Assembly: GCF_004683905.1 (NCBI RefSeq)
Contig: NZ_CP038438.1
Location: 2,604,001-2,668,000, forward strand
From: Pseudomonas fluorescens
Lineage (GTDB): Bacteria; Pseudomonadota; Gammaproteobacteria; Pseudomonadales; Pseudomonadaceae
Reading direction: 5' to 3'
DNA: 64,000 nucleotides
A program made the position numbers and the translations under genes. Positions 51,201-60,200 of this stretch are shown here, one piece after another; the stretch's first letter is position 1; the number at the start of each line of letters is the position of its first letter. The notes below the pieces were generated by a model. The model was not told where the DNA came from. It ran no database searches and saw only the letters and a program-made list of their open reading frames with translations.

Positions 51201-54200
51201 CGACCCGTTCCAGAGTAATGGGCGGATGTACCGCACCGGCGACGTCGCTCGTTATCTGCCCGACGGCAATATCGAATACCTCGGTCGCAACGACGATCAG
51301 GTGAAGATCCGCGGTTTGCGCATCGAACTCGGTGAAATCCAGGCGCGCCTGACCCAGATCGACGGCATTCAGGAAGCCGCTGTACTGGCCCGCGAAGACG
51401 TGCCGGGGGACAAGCGTCTGGTCGCGTACTACACCGGCGCACCGCTGGAAGTCGAAACGCTGCGCAGCCATCTGCTGGAAAACTTGCCGGACTACATGGT
51501 GCCCGCACTGTTCGTGCATCTCGATGCATTGCCGCTCAGCCCTAACGGCAAACTTGACCGCAAGGCGCTGCCGGCCCCCGATCTGGCGGCGCAGACCGCC
51601 CGTGAATACGAAGCCCCGGTCGGCGAAGTGGAAACCGCGCTCGCGCAGCTCTGGGCTGAATTGCTCAAGGTTGAGCGGGTAGGGCGCCACGACCATTTCT
51701 TCGAACTCGGTGGTCACTCGTTGCTGGCGGTGAATCTGGTGGCGCGGATGCGCCGTGCCGGCCTGAGCGCCGACATTCGCGTGCTGTTCAACCAGCCGAC
51801 CCTCGCCGCACTGGCCGCTGCCGTGGGTGGCGAGCCCGAGGCCGAAGTCGCGGCCAACCTGATCACTGCGGACTGCACGCGTATCACTCCCGAGCTGCTG
51901 CCACTGGTGGCGCTCGATCAGTCGAGCATCGATCGTATCGTCGCCAGCATCCCCGGCGGCGTGGCCAACGTGCAGGACATTTACCCGCTGGCGCCGTTGC
52001 AGACCGGCATCCTGTTCCATCATCTGTCCGCCGCGCAGGGCGATCCGTATGTGTTGCAGGCGCAGTTTGCGTTTGCTGACGAGCAACGCCTTGACGCTTT
52101 CACCCAGGCCTTGCAGAACGTGATCCAGCGTCACGACATCCTGCGCACTTCACTGTTCTGGGACGGGCTGCAAGACCCGGTGCAAGTGGTCTGGCGTGAG
52201 GCGCCGCTGGTTTGCGAAGCGCTGGAACTGAATGGCGCGGACGGTGATGTACTCGAGCAATTGCGCCAACGCTTCGACGCTGCGCAATACCGCATGGCCG
52301 TCAATCAGGCGCCGCTGATGCGCGTCGTGCACGCCTGGGACGCCGCCAATCAACGTGTGGTGGCGTTGCTGCTGTTCCATCACCTGGTGATGGACCACGT
52401 GGCGCTGGAGGTGCTGCAACACGAAATGCAGGCGTTCCTCAGCGGCCAGCCGCAACGTCTGGCCGAGCCGGTGCCGTATCGCAATTACGTGGCGCACAGC
52501 CGTGGCGCAATCAGTGATCAGGCGCATGAAGCGTTCTTCCGCGAAATGCTCGGTGACGTCAGCGAACCGAGCGCGCCGTACGGCCAGCACAGCATTGCCG
52601 AGGGCCACGCCGCAGAAGCACGACGGGTACTCGACCTCGATCTGAGTCAGCGCGTCAGGGCCAAGGCCCGGCGTCTGGGGATCAGCGCCGCGAGCCTGAT
52701 GCATCTGGCCTGGGCGCAGGTGCTGGGAAAACTCTCCGGGCGAGACGCGGTGGTGTTCGGCACCGTGTTGCTGGGGCGGTTGCAGGCGGGCGAGGGCGCC
52801 GAACGCGCGCTGGGGGTGTTCATCAACACCTTGCCGCTGCGCGTCGATCTCGGGCAACGCTCGGCGCAGGAAGCCGCGCTCGCCACCCACCAACAGTTGA
52901 ACGCGCTGCTGCAACATGAGCATGCGCAATTGGCGCTGGCCCAGCGTTGCAGTGGTATGCCCGCCGGCACGCCGTTATTCAGTACGCTGTTCAACTATCG
53001 CCACAGCGCAACTGCCGGCACGCCTTCTGCGGAGGCGACGAACGCGTGGCAAGGCATGCAGTTGCTCAATACCCAGGAGCACACCAACTATCAGTTGAGC
53101 GTGAGTGTCGATGACCTCGGCGAAGGTTTCGGCTTCACTGCACTGGCTGCCCCCGGCATCGATCCCGCACGCATCTGCGAGTACCTGCAACGGGCGGTGA
53201 GCAACCTGCTGCAGGCACTGGAACAGACACCACAATTGAGCGTTGATCAGGTGTCGATCCTGGCCCCGGACGAACGCCGGCAATTGCTGGTCGAGTTCAA
53301 TGCCACCGAGCGGGAATACCCGCGTGCGCTGACCGTGCACGCATTATTCGAAAGGCAAATGGCGGCAGATCCACACGCCATCGCTGTGGTGCATGGCGGG
53401 CAAATGTCGAGTTATGCCGATTTGAATGATCGGGCCAACCGTTTGGCCCACTACCTGATCGCTCAAGGCGCAAAGCCGGGCGCTCATGTGGCGATCCTGC
53501 TGCCGCGCTCGCGGGAGCTGTTGGTCGCGCAGCTGGCGATTGCCAAGTGCGCAGCGGCCTATGTGCCGCTGGACATCAACGCGCCGAGCGAGCGCCAGGC
53601 GTTCATGCTTGAGGACAGCCGCGCCGTGGCGTTGCTGACACTCAGCAGCGAAGAGATCGACTACGCCGCGCCGCGCATCGACCTCGACCGGCTCAAGCTC
53701 AGCGGTCAGTCGACGCACAATCCGAATCTGGCGCAAAGCTCGGACGCGCTGGCGTACATCATGTACACCTCCGGTTCCACCGGTACGCCGAAGGGTGTGA
53801 TGGTGCCGCACCGTGGCATCGCTCGTCTGGTGCTGAACAACGGCTACGCCGATTTCAACCGGCAGGATCGCGTAGCGTTTGCGTCCAACCCGGCGTTCGA
53901 CGCCAGCACCATGGACATCTGGGGGCCGCTGCTCAACGGCGGACGCGTGGTGGTGATCGATCACCAGACCCTGCTGGATCCGAACGCATTCGGTCGCGAA
54001 TTGAGCGCCAGCGGCGCGACAATCCTGTTTGTCACCACCGCGCTGTTCAACCAGTACGTGCAACTGATTCCGCAGGCCCTGAAAGGCTTGCGCATGGTTC
54101 TGTGCGGCGGTGAACGCGGCGATCCGGCAAGCTTCCGCCGCTTGCGGGCCGAGGCGCCGCAGCTGCGCATCGTGCATTGCTACGGCCCGACCGAAACCAC

Positions 54201-57200
54201 CACTTACGCCACCACGTTTGAAGTGCACGAAGTGGCGGAAAACGCCGAAAGCGTGCCGATTGGCGCGCCGATCTCCAACACGCAGGTGTACGTGCTCGAC
54301 GCGCATCAGCAACCGGTGCCGATGGGCGTGACCGGCGAGTTGTACATCGGCGGGCAGGGCGTGGCCCTCGGTTACTTGAACCGTGCCGATCTGACGGCGG
54401 AAAAATTCCTGCCCGATCCGTTCAGCGACCGTCCGGGCGCGTTGCTCTACCGCACTGGCGACCTCGTGCGCTGGCTGGCGCCGGGGCAGCTCGATTGCAT
54501 CGGGCGCAATGACGATCAGGTGAAAATCCGTGGTTTCCGCATCGAACTCGGTGAGATCGAAAATCGTTTGCTGAGCTATCCGGGGATCAACGAAGCGGTG
54601 GTGCTCGCCCGGCGCGATGGTCAGGAACCGCTGCGGCTGGTGGCCTACTACACCGCGCACGACGGCACGCTGGAACTGGCTGGCCTGCGTGAGCATTTGC
54701 AGACGCAATTGCCGGAATACATGGTGCCGAGTGCCTGGGTGCAGCTCGATGCCTTGCCGCTGAACAACAACGGCAAGGTTGATCGCAAAGCCTTGCCCGA
54801 ACCGGATGCTGCGGCGTTGTTCACCCGTGAATACGTTGCGCCGCAAGGTGAACTGGAAACCGCGCTGGCGCAGATCTGGGCCGAGACCCTGCAAGTCGAA
54901 CAGATCGGCCGCCATGACCACTTCTTCGAACTCGGCGGTCATTCGTTGCTGGCGATGCGCATGCTGTCGCAGGTGCGCCAGCGTCTGGGCGTCGAACTGC
55001 CCCTGAGCGAGTTGTTTGCCGATCCGCATCTCAGCGCGGTGGCCGAGGTGCTGACCCGCGCCGGGCGCAGCACGCTGCCAGAGATCGTCGCGGCCGCGCC
55101 GGATCAAGCGCTGCCGCTGTCCTTCGCCCAGCAGCGCCTGTGGTTCCTCGCGCAAATGGACGGTGGCAACTCGGCGTACAACATTCCGCTTGGCCTGCGC
55201 CTGCGCGGGCAACTCGACGGCGAAGCGCTGCAACGCGCACTGGCGCAGATCGTTGCGCGGCACGCAACCCTGCGCAGCCGTTTCGTCAGCATCGACGATC
55301 AGGCGCAGGTGCTGATTGCGCCGGTCGATAGCGGTCTGCTGTTGCCGATTGAAGACCTGCGCCAAGACCCGCAGGCCGAAGCCAGCGTGCAGGCGCTGCT
55401 CGCGCAGGAAGCCGCGACGGCCTTCGATCTGCAGCACGATCCACTGATTCGCGGACGTCTGGTACGTCTGGCCGACGAGCACCATGTGCTGTTGCTGACC
55501 GTGCATCACATCGTCGCCGACGGTTGGTCGATGGGTGTGCTGACCCGTGAGCTGATGGCGCTGTATCAGGCCTTCAGTCACGGTCAGCCGGATCCATTGC
55601 CGCCACTTGCGCTGCAATACGGCGACTACGCCGTGTGGCAGCGGCGCTGGCTCAGCGGTGAAGTGCTGCAGCGGCAGAGCGATTACTGGCAGCAGACCCT
55701 CGACGGCGCGCCGGCCTTGCTGACCCTGCCCACCGACCGTCCGCGTCCGCCACAACAGGACTTTGCCGGCAGCAGCGTCGAAGTACGCCTGGATGAGCAA
55801 CTAAGTGCCGGGCTAAGAGCCTTGAGTCAGCGTCACGGCGTGACCCTGTTCATGACCCTGATGAGTGCCTGGTCGCTGTTGCTGAGTCGTCTGTCTGGGC
55901 AGTCCGACGTGGTGATCGGCTCGCCGGTGGCCAACCGCACCCGCGCTGAGATCGAAGGCCTGATCGGCATGTTCGTCAACACCCTGGCGCTGCGCATCGA
56001 CACCTCGGGTGAACCGAGCGTTGCCACGCTGCTGGCGCGGGTCAAGGCGCGCACGCTGGAGGCGCAGGCGCATCAGGATCTGCCGTTCGAGCACGTGGTG
56101 GAAATCGCCCGGCCGGCGCGCAGTCTGGCGCACAGCCCGTTGTTCCAGAGCACGCTGAGCTGGGACAGCAGCGTCGGCCCGCACCTGGCGCTGGGCGATC
56201 TGAGCCTCGAAGGGGTGGCCGCGCCGGGCCGGGTGGCCAAGTTCGACCTGACTTTGACCCTGGGTGAGGTCAACGGGGTGATTCGCGGTTCGCTGGAATA
56301 CGCCACGGCGTTGTTCGATCAAGCGACCGTCGAGCGTTATGTCGGCTACTTGCAGCGCCTGCTGGCGGCGATGGTCAGCGATGAGCTGACAGTCCTGGAG
56401 CGGGTGCAATTACTCGCCGAGTCTGAGCGTCAGCGCTTGCTGTACGACTTCAACGCCACGGCGCGCGAGTATCCGCAAACGCTGACCGTACACGGGATTT
56501 TCCAGCAACAGGCAGCGGCGCATCCCAAAGCGGTGGCGGCGGTGCATGGCGAGCATTCGCTGAGCTACTTTGAGCTGAACGCCCAGGCCAACCGTCTGGC
56601 GCATCACTTGATCAGCCACGGCGTGCAGCCCGGCGACCACGTGGCGATCCTGCTGCCACGCTCGCTGGAGTTGCTGGTGGCGCAACTGGCGATTGCCAAA
56701 TGCGCGGCGGCCTATGTGCCGCTGGACATCAACGCGCCGAGCGAGCGGCAGGCGTTCATGGTCGAGGACTGTCACGCGGCGGCGTTGCTGACCCTCAGCA
56801 GTGAAGTCATCGACTACGCTGCGCCACGCATCGACCTCGACCGCTTGACCCTCAGCGGCCAACCGACGCACAACCCGAATCTGGCGCAGTCCTCGGAGTC
56901 GCTGGCGTACATCATGTACACCTCCGGCTCCACCGGCACCCCGAAAGGCGTGATGGTGCCGCACCGCGCCATCGGCCGCCTGGTGCTGAACAACGGTTAT
57001 GCCGATTTCAACCCGCAGGATCGCGTGGTGTTCGCCTCCAACCCGGCGTTCGACGCCAGCACCATGGACATCTGGGGGCCGCTGCTCAACGGCGGGCGCG
57101 TGGTGGTGATCGATCACCAGACCTTGCTCGATCCGAGTGCGTTCGGCCATGAATTGAGCGCCTCCGGGGCGACCGTGCTGTTCGTCACCACGGCGCTGTT

Positions 57201-60200
57201 CAACCAGTATGTGCAGCTGATTCCGCAGGCGCTGAAAGGCTTGCGCATTCTGTTGTGTGGTGGTGAGCGTGGCGATCCGGCGGCGTTCCGTCGACTGCTG
57301 GCCGAGGCGCCCGCGCTGCGCATCGTGCATTGCTACGGTCCGACCGAAACCACCACTTACGCCACGACATTTGAAGTGCGTGAAGTGGCGGAAAACGCCG
57401 AGAGCGTGCCGATTGGCGCGCCGATCTCCAACACTCAGGTGTATGTGCTCGACACGCATCAGCAACCGGTGCCGATGGGCGTGACCGGCGAGTTGTACAT
57501 CGGCGGGCAGGGCGTGGCGCTGGGTTATCTGAATCGCGCCGATCTGACCGCCGAGAAGTTTCTGTGTGATCCGTTCAGCGAGCAGCCGGGTGCGTTGCTG
57601 TATCGCACCGGCGACCTCGCACGCTGGCTGGCCCCGGGGCAGCTCGATTGCATCGGGCGCAATGACGATCAGGTGAAGATTCGCGGTTTCCGTATCGAGT
57701 TGGGCGAAATCGAAAACCGCCTGCTCAACTGCCAAGGGATCAAGGAAGCGGTGGTGCTGGCGCGCCGCGATGGTCAGGACATCACGCGTCTGGTGGCCTA
57801 CTACACCGCGCACGCCGGCCGTCTGGACAGCGCGGATCTGCACGCGCAGTTGCTGGCGCGACTGCCGGAATACATGGTGCCGACCGCCTGGGTACAACTG
57901 GATGTACTGCCGTTGAACAACAACGGCAAGGTCGACCGCAAGGCGCTGCCGGCACCGACGCAGGCAGCGCTGCTCAGCCGGGTGTATGTGGCGCCGATCT
58001 CGGCGCTGGAACAACATTTGGCGCGGATCTGGGCCGGTTTGTTGCAGCTCGAACAGGTCGGTCGTCACGACAACTTCTTCGAACTGGGCGGGCATTCGTT
58101 GCTGGCGATGCGCATGCTGTCGCAGGTGCGCCAGCAGTTGGGCGTCGAGCTGACACTCGCCGAGTTGTTCGCCAACCCCGAGCTGGCCGCTGTCGCCGAG
58201 GTGTTGAGCCGGGCGGGGCGCAGCACCTTGCCGGAGATTTTGTCGGCACCGCGTGATCAGCTATTGCCGCTGTCATTCGCCCAGCAACGCCTGTGGTTCC
58301 TGGCGCAGATGGACGGCGGCAACAGCGCCTACAACATCCCGGTCGGTTTGCGCCTGCGCGGTCGACTGGATGAAGACGCGCTGCAACGGGCTCTGGCACG
58401 CATCGTCGCCCGACACGAAACCCTGCGCAGCCGCTTCAGCCAGATCGACGATCAGCCGCAGGTGCTGATTCTGCCGGCCGAGAGCGGTCTGCTGCTGACG
58501 GTAGAAGACCTGCGTCAGCACCCACAGGCTGACAATGCCTTGCGTGGTCTGATCGAGGAACAGGCCTGCGCTTCGTTCAATCTGCAGCACGATGCGCTGC
58601 TGCGCGGACGTCTTGTGCGTCTGGCCGACGACCATCATGTGCTGTTGCTGACGCTGCACCACATCATCGCCGATGGCTGGTCGATGGGCGTGCTGACCCG
58701 TGAGCTGGCGGCGTTGTATCAGGCGTTCAGCCGTGGCGAGGACGATCCGCTGCCGCCGCTGGCGCTGCAATACACCGACTACGCGGTGTGGCAACGGCGC
58801 TGGCTCAGTGGCGAGGTGCTGCAGCGTCAGAGCGATTACTGGCAGCAGACCCTGGCCGGCGCGCCAGCCCTGCTGACCCTGCCCACCGACCGTCCGCGTC
58901 CGCCACAGCAGGACTATTCCGGCAGCCGCGTCGACCTGCTGCTCGATCAACACTTGAGCGCCGGTTTGAAAGCCTCGTGTCAGCGTCGCGCGGTGACGCC
59001 GTACATGGTGATCATGAGCGCCTGGGCGATGTTGCTCAGTCGGTTGTCCGGGCAGAGCGACGTGGTGATCGGCTCGCCGGTGGCCAACCGCACCCGCGCC
59101 GAGATCGAAGGCCTGATCGGCATGTTCGTCAACACCCTGGCGCTGCGCATCGACACCTCGGGTGAGCCGAGCGGCGAGGCGCTGCTGGCGCGGGTCAAGG
59201 CGCAGACTCTGGACGCTCAGGCGCATCAGGATCTGCCGTTCGAGCAAGTGGTGGACATCAGCAAGCCTGTCCGCAGCCTGTCGCACAGCGCGTTGTTCCA
59301 GACCATGCTCAGTTGGGACAACAACGACGGTCCGAGCCTGACCCTCGGCGACCTGACCCTGGAAGGGGTGGCCGGCGACAGCCATTTTGTGAAGTTCGAC
59401 CTGTCGCTGAGTCTTGGCGATTCCCACGACGGGATTCGCGGTTCGTTGCGCTATGCCACGGCGTTGTTCGATGAAGCGACGGTGCAGCGTTTTGTCGGCT
59501 ACTTCCAGCGGCTGCTGGCGGCGCTGGTCAACGATGATCAGGCGGTGCTTGCGCGAGTGCCGTTGCTGGCACCGCAGGAGCAGCAGCGTTTGCTGGTCGA
59601 TTTCAATGCCAGCGCCGTTGATTGTCCGCTGGAGCAGCCGTTGCATGGCTTGTTCGAAGCGCAGGTGCGGCGCAAACCGGACGCTGTCGCGCTGCAGTCC
59701 GCGCAAGGCAACCTGACCTACCGCGAGCTCAATCAGCGCGCCAACCGCTTGGCCCAGCACCTGCGCGAACTCGGTGTGCAGCCGGATGCGCGGGTGGCGA
59801 TCTGCGTCGAGCGCGGGTTGGATCTGGTGGTCGGTCTGCTCGGCATCCTCAAGGCCGGTGGTGCCTATGTGCCGCTGGACCCGGGGTATCCGGTGGAGCG
59901 TCTGGCCTACATGCTCAAGGACAGCGCGCCGACTGCGGTGCTGGTGCAGACCGCTACTCGCGGGTTGTTCGATGACGCGGTCGCCACGGTGATCGACCTT
60001 GACCGCAGTACCTGGCAGCACCTGCCGGATCACGATTCGTCAGTGCCGGGCCTCAGCGCCTCGAACCTTGCGTACATGATCTACACCTCCGGTTCTACCG
60101 GGCTGCCGAAGGGCGTGATGATCGAACACCGCAGCGCCTGCAACATGGTGCATTGGGGTTCGCAGATTTCGCCGCCGACCGAACACGGTGCGTTGCTGCA

